NCBI RefSeq assembly: GCF_900107175.1
Contig: NZ_FNOZ01000013.1
Span: forward strand, 1-64,000
DNA length: 64,000 nucleotides
Source: Modestobacter sp. DSM 44400
GTDB lineage: Bacteria > Actinomycetota > Actinomycetes > Mycobacteriales > Geodermatophilaceae
Direction of reading: 5' to 3'
The notes below the pieces were generated by a model. It made no database searches, had not been told where the DNA came from, and worked only from the letters and a program-made list of their open reading frames with translations. Positions 43,211-52,026 of this stretch are shown here, one piece after another (the first letter of the stretch is position 1; each line of letters opens with the position of its first letter). Both the position numbers and the translations under genes were made by a program.

Positions 43211-43250
43211 GCCGGGCTGACCTGACCGGCTGCACCGGAGAGCAGCCTTG

Positions 43251-43640
43251 CTACAGATAGCGGCAGACGGTAGCCGGGTCGCAGGTCTCCGGGTCGGCGG
43301 CGGCGGTTCCGGCGTGTAGCCCGGCCACGGTGGCGCGGAGCTCGAGCAGGTCGGCGATCTGCCGGTCCAGGTCGGCCAGCCGGCGGCCGAGCAGGTGCTG
43401 GACGTGCTCGCAAGGGGCGTCGCCACTGTCGCGGATCTCGAGGACCTCCCGGATCTCGGCCAACGTCAACCCGGCGCCTCGGCTGCGGCGGATGAAGTCC
43501 AGGCGGGGGAGTGTCTCGTTCGAGTAGTCCCGGTAGCCGGCGCTGGTGCGCGCCGGTGGGGGAAGCAGCCCCGCCGTCTCGTAGAAGCGCAGCGCCTTGG
43601 TGCTGATGCCGGCGGCCGTGGCCACCTTGCCGATACGCAC
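43251..43640 (-). CDS. MerR-family heavy-metal regulator
   Basis: A 129-residue MerR activator. The winged helix reads MRIGKVATAAGISTKALRFY and AGYRDYSNETLPRLDFIRRS, then a long dimer helix. Cys lie at 77 (APCEHV), 120 and 126 (ETCDPATVC), the layout of Hg/Cd/Pb/Zn-sensing MerR proteins (MerR itself uses three Cys in similar places). It is divergent from the merA gene, with a MerR-type promoter between them. It should hold that promoter closed until the metal binds. ATG 43640 follows GGAGAGACC. Confidence 0.9.
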   Translation of the reverse strand: MRIGKVATAAGISTKALRFYETAGLLPPPARTSAGYRDYSNETLPRLDFIRRSRGAGLTLAEIREVLEIRDSGDAPCEHVQHLLGRRLADLDRQIADLLELRATVAGLHAGTAAADPETCDPATVCRYL

Positions 43641-43667
43641 GGTCTCTCCTTCGTTCCTGGTGTCGGC

Positions 43668-43699
43668 TTGACCTTGCCCTGCACGGGAAGGTCCAGCCT
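43668..43699 (+). promoter_or_regulatory. MerR-type promoter of merA
   Basis: TTGACC (43668-43673) serves as -35 and CAGCCT (43694-43699) as a -10-like hexamer, separated by 20 bp instead of 17. Between them is a dyad GACCTTGCC (43670-43678)..GGGAAGGTC (43684-43692). Overlong spacers with a central dyad are the mark of MerR-activated promoters. Confidence 0.75.
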
Positions 43700-43722
43700 G
43701 GACGCAATCGAGGAGGTCAGCA

Positions 43723-45130
43723 ATGCGTGCAGGTGCGCAGCAGAGCCGCGACGAGGTCGACCTGGCGGTGATCGGGCCGGGTGGGGCGGGGCATGGCAGC
43801 GGCGATCGCCGCCCGGCAGGCCGGCGCCAGCGTCGTCGTGATCGAACGCGGCGTGCTGGGCGGCACGTGCGTCAACGTGGGGTGCGTGCCGTCGAAGACG
43901 CTGCTGGCCGCGGCGGGCGCGCGCCACGGTGCGGCGACCAACCCCTTCACCGGGGTGCCGACCTCGGCCGGGAAGGCCGACCTGGGTGCGCTCGTGGCGC
44001 AGAAGGACGAGCTGGTCGCCGGGATGCGTCAGGCCAAGTACGCCGACGTCGCCGGCGCCTATGGGTTCGAGGTGCTCGCGGGACACGCTCGCTTTCCGGA
44101 TCCCTCCACCCTGGAGGTCGATGGTCACGCGCTGCGGGCGCGGGCCTGCATCGTGGCGACGGGTTCGGAGCCGGATCGGCCCGATCTGGCCGGGCTCGCC
44201 GAGGTCGAGTACCTGACCTCGACGACGGCCATGGAGCTGGCCGAGGTACCGGAGTCGCTGGTCATCATCGGTGGCGGCTACGTCGGCATGGAACAGGCGC
44301 AGCTGTTCGCGCACCTCGGCGCACACGTGACGATCGTCGGACGACTGGCTCCGCAGGCCGAGCCGGAGCTGACCGAGGTCCTGCGGGGCGTGTTCGCCAC
44401 CGATGGCGTCGAGGTGGTCGAGGAGCGGGCCAGCGCGGTCGCCGGCAGCGCGGCACAGATCACGGTGACCACCGCGTCCGGCCGGCGGGTGAACGGCCAT
44501 CGGCTGCTGGTCGCCACCGGCCGCCGCGCCCGCACCGACGGCCTCGGGCTGGCAGGCGCCGGAGTGCGCACCGATGAGCGCGGCTCCGTCGTCGTCGACG
44601 AGGGCGAGCGCACCTCCAATCCCCGCATCTACGCCGCCGGCGACGTCTCCGGCGCACCGCAGTACGTCTACGTCGCCGCCGCGGGCGGTCGGGTCGCGGC
44701 GCTCAACGCGCTGGCAGCCGACCCGGCGGCTCCCGCGGCCCGAGTGGACTACACCGGGCTGCCCAGCGTCGTGTTCACCCGGCCGCAACTCGCCTCGGCC
44801 GGATGGAGCGAAGCGGAGGCGTTGCGGCGGGGGCGCCGCTGCGAATGCCGGATCCTGCGGTTGGACGATGTGCCTCGCGCGCTGGTCCAGCGGGACACCC
44901 GGGGTGCGGTGAAGGTGATCGCGGACGCCGACACCGGGCGGCTGCTCGGCGTGCACGCCCTGGCCGACGGCGCGGGCGAGATGATGCTGGCCGCCACCTA
45001 CGCCATCAAGGCCGGGATGACCGTCGACGACCTCGCCGACACCTGGGCGCCCTATCTGACGATGGCCGAGAGCCTGCGGATCGCCGCGGGCCTGTTCCGC
45101 AACCAGCTGCCGACCTCCTGCTGTGCCTGA
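43723..45130 (+). pseudogene. merA: mercuric reductase MerA with a single +1 frameshift
   Basis: ATG 43723, after GAGGAGG, reads QQSRDEVDLAVIGPGGAG. One extra base near 43793 shifts the frame, after which the protein is undisturbed: MAAAIAARQAGASVVVIERG, active site GGTCVNVGCVPSKTLL, VIIGGGYVGMEQAQLF, IYAAGDVSGAPQYVYVAAAG, DTWAPYLTMAESLRIAAG, and the end FRNQLPTSCCA. The C-terminal vicinal Cys pair is the hallmark of Hg(II) reductase, which turns Hg2+ into Hg0 with NADPH. No HMA domain precedes the core. The single defect could be a sequencing error in a G-rich run; if real, a GTG at 43781 would lose the first FAD glycines. Confidence 0.85.
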
Positions 45131-45200
45131 TCGGCGCCAGCAGCACTCGACCGGTCAAGGCGCTCAGCACCACCACACATGGCACGCGAAGGGAGACATC

Positions 45201-46550
45201 ATGACCGAGCAGGTCGACGTCGCAGTGATCGGGATGGGACCGGGAGGTGAGGTCGCCGCCAGCCGGCTGCTGGCCGCCGGCAAACGGGTCGCGGTGATCG
45301 AACGCGAGCTGATCGGTGGCGAGTGCGCCTACTGGGCGTGCATCCCGTCCAAGACGGTGCTCCGGCCGCCGGAAGCCGCCGGTGCGGCCGATCGCGCCGC
45401 GGGAGCCGGGGGCGCACGGCTGGACTGGCCGCAGGCGCGGGAGTACCGCGACTACATGGCCCGCCACCTCGATGACTCCGGTCAGGTCAGCGGCTACGCC
45501 GAGCAGGGCGCGCTGGTGCTCAAGGGCGAGGCCCGGCTGCTGGCTCCCGGGCGCCTGGAGGTCGCCGGCCGGGAGGTGCGTGCCGACCACGTCGTCCTCG
45601 CGACCGGCTCGGAAGCCGTCGTCCCGGCCATCGACGGCCTCGATGAGGTGACTGTCTGGACGAACCGGGAGACCTACACCGCCGCGGACCTGCCCGCCCG
45701 GGCGGTCATCGTGGGCGGCAGCGCGGTCGGCATCGAGACTGCGCAGTTCCTGACCCGCTTCGGGGTACAGGTTACCGTCGTCCAGCGCGGGGACCGGCTG
45801 CTCGGCCGGGAGGAGCCCCGCGTCGGGGAGCTCGCGCGGACCGCCCTGCAGGCGGCCGGAGTCGACGTCCGCACCGGCACCAGCCCCCGGCGCGCCCACC
45901 GGGAAGGCGCCGACAGCGTGCTGGACCTCGAGGACGGCAGCCAGGTCCGTGGCGATGTGGTCATCGTCGCCACCGGGCGCCGGCCGCGGACCGATGGCCT
46001 CCGCCTGGAACGTGCCGGTGTGCGCCTCGGCAGCTCGGGCGGGATCGTCGTCGACGAGCACTGCCGCGCCGCCGACGGAGTGTGGGCGCTCGGCGACGTC
46101 ACCGCCGTCATGCCCTTCACCCACGTGGCCAAGTACCAGGGGCGCATCGTCGCCGACGCGATCCTCGGCCGGCCGCGCGCCGCCCGGTACGACGGCATTC
46201 CCCGGGTGGTGTTCGCCGACCCGGAGATCGCTGCCGTCGGACTCACCCAGGCCCAGGCCGACGAGCGCGGGCTGCACACGACCGCGGCCGAGGTCGACCT
46301 GGCCCGGTCGCTGGCCCGGCCCTGGACCTACGAACGCGACCCCCGGGGCCGGCTCGGCCTGCTCGCCGACACCGACCGCCGCGTCCTGGTCGGCGCCTGG
46401 GCGGTGGCACCCCAGGCGGGGGAGTGGATCCACCAGGCCGCCATGGCGATCCGGGTCGGGATCCCTGTCGACACCCTGCTGGACCAGGTCGCCCAGTTCC
46501 CCACCTACAGCGAGGGCTATCTCACCGCGCTGGAGGCGCTGGACATGTGA
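45201..46550 (+). CDS. pyridine nucleotide-disulfide oxidoreductase (CAYWAC type)
   Basis: A 449-residue disulfide oxidoreductase: VDVAVIGMGPGGEVAASRLL, redox pair in GGECAYWACIPSKTVLR, VIVGGSAVGIETAQFL, VWALGDVTAVMPFTHVAKYQ and the C-terminal QFPTYSEGYLTALEAL. It shares the CxYWAC site with the protein at 3627. The C-terminal vicinal Cys of MerA is absent. It lies 70 bp after merA, with AAGGGAG before ATG 45201, and is probably in the metal operon. A dead C-terminal duplicate is at 25042. The substrate is unknown. Confidence 0.92.
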   Translation: MTEQVDVAVIGMGPGGEVAASRLLAAGKRVAVIERELIGGECAYWACIPSKTVLRPPEAAGAADRAAGAGGARLDWPQAREYRDYMARHLDDSGQVSGYAEQGALVLKGEARLLAPGRLEVAGREVRADHVVLATGSEAVVPAIDGLDEVTVWTNRETYTAADLPARAVIVGGSAVGIETAQFLTRFGVQVTVVQRGDRLLGREEPRVGELARTALQAAGVDVRTGTSPRRAHREGADSVLDLEDGSQVRGDVVIVATGRRPRTDGLRLERAGVRLGSSGGIVVDEHCRAADGVWALGDVTAVMPFTHVAKYQGRIVADAILGRPRAARYDGIPRVVFADPEIAAVGLTQAQADERGLHTTAAEVDLARSLARPWTYERDPRGRLGLLADTDRRVLVGAWAVAPQAGEWIHQAAMAIRVGIPVDTLLDQVAQFPTYSEGYLTALEALDM

Positions 46551-46706
46551 GTTCTGCACAGGGTGCGGCTGCATGGCGACGGATGAGGAGGTCCCGAAAC
46601 GGGAACCGACAAGAAGCGGACGTCGGCGGACCACAAGGCCGAGAGATCGTCACTCGCCGGACTGCTGCGCCAGCCGGCCTACCGACGGCTGTGGACGGCG
46701 CGGACC

Positions 46707-47831
46707 GTGTCGCAGTGGGGAGATGCCTTCAACACCGTCGCCCTGGCCCTGCTGGTCTACTCACTGACCGGTTCAGGCCTGGGAGTGTCCGGCGTGGTGA
46801 TCGCCGAGATCATTCCGGTCCTCGCGCTGGCGCCGCTGGCCGGCGCGCTCGTCGACCGGTGGCCGCGCGTGCGGGTGATGGTCGGCGCCGACCTGGCCCG
46901 CGGGGCGCTCGCCTTCGTGCTGCCGTTCGTCGACGGCAGTGTGGTGCCGGTCTACGCCGTCGCCGTCGGGCTCTCGGCGGGGGCGGTGTTCTTCAACCCG
47001 GCCGCGCAGTCCGTGGTCCCGGCCATCGTGCGGGAGCGGGAGTTGGTCGCGGCCAACAGCGGGCTGTGGAGCGCGGCGGTCATCTCCCAGATCGTGCTGG
47101 CTCCGTTGGCGGGCGTCGTAGTCGCCGCCTTCGGCTTCAGCTGGGCGTTCTGGGTCAACGCCGCCAGTTACCTGCTGTCCGCGCTGGTCCTTCGCCGGCT
47201 GGCGCTGCCCGCCGCCCCGGCGCCGGGCGAGCGCGGGTCCTGGTATCACCAGGCGCGGGAAGGCATGTCGGCGATCACCGGGCATCCGCTCCTGCGCGCC
47301 CTGGCCGCCGGGCAGTTCCTCGCCGCGCTGTCGGCCGGCGCCACCGGCGCCCTGCTCGTCGTGCTCGCCCGCGACCACCTGCACCTCGGCGCCGGGAACT
47401 ACGGCCTGCTGCTCGGCGCAATCGGTGTCGGCGCCGCAGCCGGTCCCTTACTGCTCGCCAGGCTCACCGACAACCCCCGCCAGCCGGGATACGTCCTCGG
47501 CCCGTTCCTGCTGCGGGCCGCCGTCGACGCCGTCCTGGCTACCGTGACCGGCCTGGTGCCGGCGATGGCGGCCCTGATCGCCTACGGGCTGGGCACCTCC
47601 ACCGGGGCGGTCACCTTCAACTCCTTGCTGCAGACCGAGACTCCCGAACGGTTGCGCGGCCGGGTCTTCGCCGGCTTCGACGTCCTCTGGCAGTCCGGCC
47701 GGCTGCTGTCCCTGCTCCTGGGTGGCCTGCTCGCCGACGTGCTCGGCATCCGCGCTGTCTACTACCTGGGCGCCGGACTTCTCGTCGCCGCCGCGGGCGT
47801 CGGATGGACCGGACTCCGGCGGCGCAGCTGA
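46707..47831 (+). CDS. MFS efflux transporter
   Basis: A 374-residue MFS permease with up to 12 segments: SQWGDAFNTVALALLVYSLT, PLAGALVDRWPRVRVMVGAD, FNPAAQSVVPAIVRERELVA, LQTETPERLRGRVFAGFDVL. The type resembles MefA-like drug/macrolide exporters. GTG 46707 is the first start in frame, but family-like sequence (SLAGLLRQPAYRRLWTART) continues upstream in frame to about 46590 with no start codon. ATG 46573 lies in another frame, so one base near 46590-46620 may be missing. It follows the reductase gene and ends at a strong terminator. Confidence 0.85.
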   Translation: MSQWGDAFNTVALALLVYSLTGSGLGVSGVVIAEIIPVLALAPLAGALVDRWPRVRVMVGADLARGALAFVLPFVDGSVVPVYAVAVGLSAGAVFFNPAAQSVVPAIVRERELVAANSGLWSAAVISQIVLAPLAGVVVAAFGFSWAFWVNAASYLLSALVLRRLALPAAPAPGERGSWYHQAREGMSAITGHPLLRALAAGQFLAALSAGATGALLVVLARDHLHLGAGNYGLLLGAIGVGAAAGPLLLARLTDNPRQPGYVLGPFLLRAAVDAVLATVTGLVPAMAALIAYGLGTSTGAVTFNSLLQTETPERLRGRVFAGFDVLWQSGRLLSLLLGGLLADVLGIRAVYYLGAGLLVAAAGVGWTGLRRRS

Positions 47832-47834
47832 CCG

Positions 47835-47864
47835 GGTCGGACGGGACCGGCATCCCGTCCGACC
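47835..47864 (+). terminator. strong hairpin after the MFS gene
   Basis: GGTCGGACGGGA (47835-47846) pairs perfectly over 12 bp with TCCCGTCCGACC (47853-47864) across a 6-nt loop, 4 bp after the stop. It closes the metal-resistance transcription unit. Confidence 0.85.
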
Positions 47865-47972
47865 GCGCTCAGCGCTGTGGAGGACCTCGACGGTGCTGTC
47901 CGGGGTGAACGGCCGGCCGGGTCCGCTTCCACACTGTGGGTCCGTGACCCATCGACATCACGGCGTGGTGTG

Positions 47973-48045
47973 CGCGCCCGGCAGGGATCGAACCTGCGAC
48001 CAAGTGCTTAGAAGGCACCTGCTCTATCCACTGAGCTACGGGCGC
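47973..48045 (-). tRNA. tRNA-Arg (anticodon TCT)
   Basis: Read on the minus strand, GCGCCCG (5') pairs with CGGGCGC (3') as the acceptor. TAGCTCAGTGGATAGAGCA is the D arm, the anticodon loop is CTTCTAA with TCT, and GGTTCGATCC is the T loop. The gene is 73 nt with a G discriminator; CCA is not encoded. A diverged copy of its 3' half lies at 59981-60018. Confidence 0.95.
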
Positions 48046-48219
48046 TCGGCGACAGATCATCGCATCGCCCCGGCGGCCCGTGCGTCGCCTCAGCCTGAAT
48101 CCAACGTCGAGGTAGTCGCGTAACTGCGCGTCGGAATGCACGAATCCCCCTTCGGGTAGGGGCGGCGATGCGGTTCGCCTCAGGCCGGCGTCGTTCGTGC
48201 AGCAGGGCATCCGTTGGAT

Positions 48220-48597
48220 GCAACTGTCTCATCGGCGCCGGTCGCCCGGGCCGTGGTCAGCGTCTCGGTGCGCAGCCGGGCCGCACCCCGGGCGGAGTTG
48301 GTCCCGCCGGCGTCGCCTCGGCTGGCGGCGATCACCGGCGGCGTGGACGCGATGGACAGCAGCGCGTCCCGCGCACGCCGGCGCCCTGCTTGGCGTAGCC
48401 GTGGGCTTACCAGATGATGTCATCGAGGTCGACGTAGGAGACTCGTTCGGCGCCGGCCGGCAGCGGCGTGCAGTGCGCCGGGCGGTCAGGAATGCCGCGG
48501 CCACGCTGTCCAGTTGGCGGACGTGGCCGAAGGTGAACGACCGCAGGAATGTGCCCAACGTCGACGGTGTCCGAATCCCGGTGGACAACCGGGTCAT
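48220..48597 (-). mobile_element. IS1380-family transposase fragment, degraded
   Basis: The minus strand reads LSTGIRTPSTLGTFLRSFTF, then GHVRQLDSVAAAFLTA and, in another frame, RVSYVDLDDIIW followed by TAA and AHGYAKQGAG, then TNSARGAARL. These are consecutive parts of IS1380-type DDE transposases with a deletion, frameshifts and a stop. No inverted repeats are seen. Confidence 0.75.
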
Positions 48598-48639
48598 GCC
48601 GCCGTGCCGCAGCCGGCGGGCTGAACGGGAACGGACTGG

Positions 48640-48748
48640 TGCTCGTGCGGGCCGGCTCGGCTACACCTACGACATGGTCGCCGCGGCACGCCGCGGCGGA
48701 GCCAGGTTCTCCGTCACCGCCCGGATGACCGCCACCGGGCGTCCCTAG
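48640..48748 (+). mobile_element. second IS1380-family fragment, opposite orientation
   Basis: The forward frame reads LGYTYDMVAAARRGGARFSV then TARMTATGRP, matching the internal IS1380 segment (pattern Y..DVVAA.RR.GARFSVT.RM). It is inverted relative to the neighbouring fragment, so the region was rearranged after insertion. Confidence 0.6.
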
Positions 48749-48756
48749 GGCTGTCC

Positions 48757-49185
48757 GGCCCAGGGATCGCCGGCTTCCGCCGCACGCACGCGCAGGCACA
48801 GGCGGCCCGCCGCGTGGCCTCCGCGGAGACGACACCGGCGATCAGCTTCGGCGACGAGGGCGTGGCGATCACCTCGCTGCTGGCGAACGACGTGGACTCC
48901 ACCCGGGCATGGGTGGCCGAGGTGTTGGGCCCGTTGGCCATCGACACCGCGGCCACCCGCCTGCTCCGGGAGACGCTGCGGGTGTTCTTGCTGAACGGTG
49001 AGAACTACACGGACACCGCCGCCGCCATAAACTTGCACCGCAACACCGTCCAGTACCGCGTCACCAAGGCGTCGCAGCACAGCGGAGCGCCCGTCAGCTC
49101 CAGCTGGGTCGACCTGGCGGTGGCGCTCAACGTCTGCCACTTCCTCGGCCCCGCCGTGCTGGACGTCGTCACGACCCGAGGTTGA
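48757..49185 (+). pseudogene. PucR-family regulator, C-terminal fragment
   Basis: The forward frame reads GIAGFRRTHAQAQAARRVAS, then LLRETLRVFLLNGENYTDTA and INLHRNTVQYRVTKA, the PucR/CdaR C-terminal helix-turn-helix, and ends NVCHFLGPAVL. About 140 residues survive of a ~400-500-residue regulator. It begins abruptly after the IS1380 fragment. A nearly complete PucR gene lies 1.1 kb to the right on the other strand. Confidence 0.75.
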
Positions 49186-49350
49186 CCATCACTTGCTTGA
49201 CCTGGGTGTAGTCCTCGAACCCGTACATCGACAGGTCAATTCCGTAGCCGGAGTGTTTGCGGCATCTCGGCGACCAGCGGGATGTGCGTGTTCACCCACA
49301 CGCAGCCGAAGTCCAGCCGCTTGGTCATCCGCATCGCGCGGCCCAGGTCC
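49182..49350 (-). pseudogene. aldehyde dehydrogenase, C-terminal fragment
   Basis: On the minus strand, RLDFGCVWVNTHIPLVAEMP is followed, after a small deletion and frame change, by HSGYGIDLSMYGFEDYTQVK. This is the C-terminus of gamma-aminobutyraldehyde/betaine-type aldehyde dehydrogenases (usual pattern WVN.H.P...EMPHGG.K.SGYG.D.S.Y....YT..KH). The rest of the gene is lost at the junction with the permease fragment at 49350. Confidence 0.75.
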
Positions 49351-50252
49351 TACGCGGCAACGTTCCTCGCCGCGGCGCTGAGCGGGCTTTTCCTCTTCTA
49401 CGGGTTCGAGGCGTGCGGCGACGTGGCCGAGGAGGTCGCCGACCCGACCCGGCGCATCCCGCGGGCGATGATCCTGACGATCCTGGTGGGCGGCGTCTCC
49501 GGGTTGCTGTCCTTCGCCGGCTACGTGCTCGCCGCACCCGACCTGCAGGCGATCGTGGCCGGCACCGACGCCGACCCGATCCCGACGATCCTGGTGAACT
49601 CCCTGGGCACCCTGGGCACCGTGGGCGCCAAGGCCTTCCCGGTCATCACGGTGACCGCCTTCATCTCCTGTGTGCTCTCGCTCCAGGCGGCCGGCAGCCG
49701 GCTGCTGTACGCCTTCGCCCGCGACCGGATGCTGCCGGGGAGCCGGTGGCTCTCGCACGTGTCGGACAAGCACTCCGTGCCCACCAACGCCCTGGCGGTG
49801 GTCTGCGTCGTGCCGATCCTGATCGCGCCGTTCGTGTTCTGGCGGCCGGACACCCTCGCCCGGGTGACCGCGTTCGCGGTGCTCGGCATCTACGTCGCCT
49901 TCCAGGCCGTCGTGCTCGCCGTGCTGCGCTAGCGGCTCAAGGGCTGGCGCCCGGCCGGCCTGTGGAACTTCGGCTCTTGGGGGATGGTGGTCAACGTCGT
50001 CGCGCTGGCCTATGGCGTGTTTGCCATCGTCCTGCCCTGCAGCCGGCGGACACCGACGCGTTCCTCGACCGGTGGATCGTGCTCATCGGGCTGCTCGTGG
50101 TCGGCGGCGCCGGGCTGCTCTACCTGTTCATCGCCCGCCCGGACCGCAACTCCGAGGACGTTCCCGAGGGCGATGCGATCGAGGTGGCCGCCCAACTGCG
50201 CCGGATCCGGGCCCGGGCCGGGTCGACAGCGCCCGCGGAGGAGCTGCGCTGA
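49351..50252 (+). pseudogene. APC-family amino acid/polyamine permease, broken
   Basis: The forward frame runs ALSGLFLFYGFEACGDVAEE, VADPTRRIPRAMILTILVGG, and RLLYAFARDRMLPGSRWLSH, with at least five transmembrane segments. An in-frame TAG stands at 49930-49932, before RLKGWRPAGLWNFGSWGM. A frame change near 50040 leads to DRWIVLIGLLVVGGAGLLYL and ends TGA 50252. The N-terminal half is missing. It is the C-terminal half of an APC superfamily transporter, perhaps for a polyamine or amino acid given its neighbours. Confidence 0.8.
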
Positions 50253-51888
50253 CGTCGTCCCTCGCCGGCTGAGGGGCTGACCGCCGCCGGTCGCCGCCCG
50301 TGCCGTGGAGCACGGGCGGCGGCCTGCCCGCCGGGCGGGTCGGCCGGATCAGGACGGCCGCTGGACCTCCGGTCGCGGCGGTGCGGTTCCCCCGGCGGCA
50401 GTCTCGGACCCCGGCGCGGACGCCGGGGGAGCCCAGGTCCCGGCCGAGCAGGTTCCCGACCCGCCGGATCCGCTTGCGCAGGGTGTGCCGGTGCACGCCC
50501 AGCCGGACGGCCGCGGGCTCCCACTGCCCGTGGTGGGCCAGCCAGGTGCGCAGCGAGTCGATCAGCTGACCGCCGCCGGCCACGTCGGCGGCCACCACGG
50601 GGGCCAGCAGTGCCTCGGCGAACGCGCGGGTGCGGTCGGGGTCCAGCAGCGGGGTGAGGCCCAGCCCGGCCAGGTCGGCGAAGTGGGTGACGGAGGACCC
50701 GCCCAGCCGGCTCTGCTCGGCGGCCTGCCGGGCCTGCCGGGTGCCGGCGGCCAGCTGGGCCCACGGCACGGCCGGGGAGATGCCGACGGCCACCCCCGGC
50801 ACCCGGTCGGGCAGGACGGCCAGCCGCTGCGCGAGTTCCCCCGCGTCGGTGACCAGCAGCACCAGGGCGTCGTCCAGCTCGGCGGAGAACAGCGGCTCCC
50901 GGGCGTGGGCCGCCGCGTCGGCGGCGACGTCGACCGCCGCAGAGCGGTGCTCGGGGCTCCCCAGGACGGCGAGGACCCGCAGCGGACCGGTGGGCAGGTG
51001 TTCGCCCAGCGCCTCCACCGCCGGTGCCACCACGGCCTCCTCTCCGGCCAGCAGCATCCGCAGCAGCGCGGCCCGCAGCGCCGCCGTCGCCGTGTCCAGC
51101 GCCCGGGACTGCTCCAGGCGCAGGGTCAGCAGCAGGGCGGCGGCGTTGACGACGTGCCGGTCGGCCGCCGGCACCGGGCCGGGCAGCCCCACCGCGAGGA
51201 AGCCGCGGGTGCGGGGACCGTTGCCCAGGGACTGCAGCAGCACCGACTCCCCGGGCCGGGACAGGGCGGCGCTGCTCGGGGCACGGACCACCCGCAGCCG
51301 GTCGACCTCCGCGGCGAGCCCCGCCGCGCGCCCCAGCGCAGCCGGCGGCCGCGCCTCCAGGGGTGTGCCGGCGGCGTCCATCAACAGTGCCCAGCCCCCC
51401 ACCTGGCGGGCCACCCGGTCCACCACGGTCGCCGGGGCGCCCGGCGCCAGCGCGGCCCGGGTGAGCTCCTGCAGAGCGGTGGAGGTGCGGCTGACCGCGG
51501 CGTACTCCTCGGCCGCCAGCGCGGCCGACACTGCCCGGGACAGCGCGATGAACGGGATCTCCCGGGGGACCTCCAGCACCGCCAGCCCGCAGGCGTCCGC
51601 CGCGGCGACCAGCTCGGCGGGCACCGTGCCGTGGCTGATCCCGGTGCCCATGCCCAGGCCGACGACGCCGGCGTCGGCCAGCCGCCGCACGTAGACGGCG
51701 AGCTGCGGTCCGCAGGCCAGGGCCAGGCCGGTGGTCAGGAGCAGCTCGCCACCCTCGAGGAAGGGCGTGGGGTCGGTCAGCTCGCTGACGTGCACCCAGG
51801 ACACCGGACGGTCCACGGGTGCGGCGGTGGTGTGCAGGGTGAGCGCGAGCGCCGGGTTGTCGAGGAGCTGGGAGACGGTGACCGGCAC
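50128..51888 (-). CDS. PucR-family transcriptional regulator (C-terminal end abnormal)
   Basis: From GTG 51888 this reads as a PucR regulator: N-terminal PucR domain (VTVSQLLDNPALALTLHTTA, WVHVSELTDPTPFLEGGELL, then LTTGLAL), a GGDEF-like middle, and a C-terminal HTH (LRTWLAHHGQWEPAAVRLGV, then HRHTLRKRIRRVGNLLGRDL). Family similarity stops near residue 495 (about 50403). The frame then runs on with low-complexity sequence through the terminator hairpin to 50128, so the proper stop has probably been lost by an indel. PucR proteins control purine, GABA, proline or arginine catabolism with the substrate as inducer. It is divergent from gabT, 138 bp apart. Confidence 0.85.
   Translation of the reverse strand: MPVTVSQLLDNPALALTLHTTAAPVDRPVSWVHVSELTDPTPFLEGGELLLTTGLALACGPQLAVYVRRLADAGVVGLGMGTGISHGTVPAELVAAADACGLAVLEVPREIPFIALSRAVSAALAAEEYAAVSRTSTALQELTRAALAPGAPATVVDRVARQVGGWALLMDAAGTPLEARPPAALGRAAGLAAEVDRLRVVRAPSSAALSRPGESVLLQSLGNGPRTRGFLAVGLPGPVPAADRHVVNAAALLLTLRLEQSRALDTATAALRAALLRMLLAGEEAVVAPAVEALGEHLPTGPLRVLAVLGSPEHRSAAVDVAADAAAHAREPLFSAELDDALVLLVTDAGELAQRLAVLPDRVPGVAVGISPAVPWAQLAAGTRQARQAAEQSRLGGSSVTHFADLAGLGLTPLLDPDRTRAFAEALLAPVVAADVAGGGQLIDSLRTWLAHHGQWEPAAVRLGVHRHTLRKRIRRVGNLLGRDLGSPGVRAGVRDCRRGNRTAATGGPAAVLIRPTRPAGRPPPVLHGTGGDRRRSAPQPARDDVSAAPPRALSTRPGPGSGAVGRPPRSHRPRERPRSCGPGGR
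50292..50321 (-). terminator. hairpin at the natural end of the PucR transcript
   Basis: CGCCGCCCGTGC (50292-50303) pairs over 12 bp with GCACGGGCGGCG (50310-50321), loop 6 nt. It lies between the permease remnant and PucR and would end the minus-strand pucR transcript. Confidence 0.7.
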
Positions 51889-52026
51889 AGGGCGACCTTC
51901 GACGGAGTGGACACTGGGGTGGCTGCGGAACGCCGGTCTGGACGGTACCGCCGGTCACGTGCGCGACCGCACCCTTGCAGCACGCCCGTCCCCCGTCCGG
52001 GGGCAGCGCACTGCAAGGAGGCAGCG

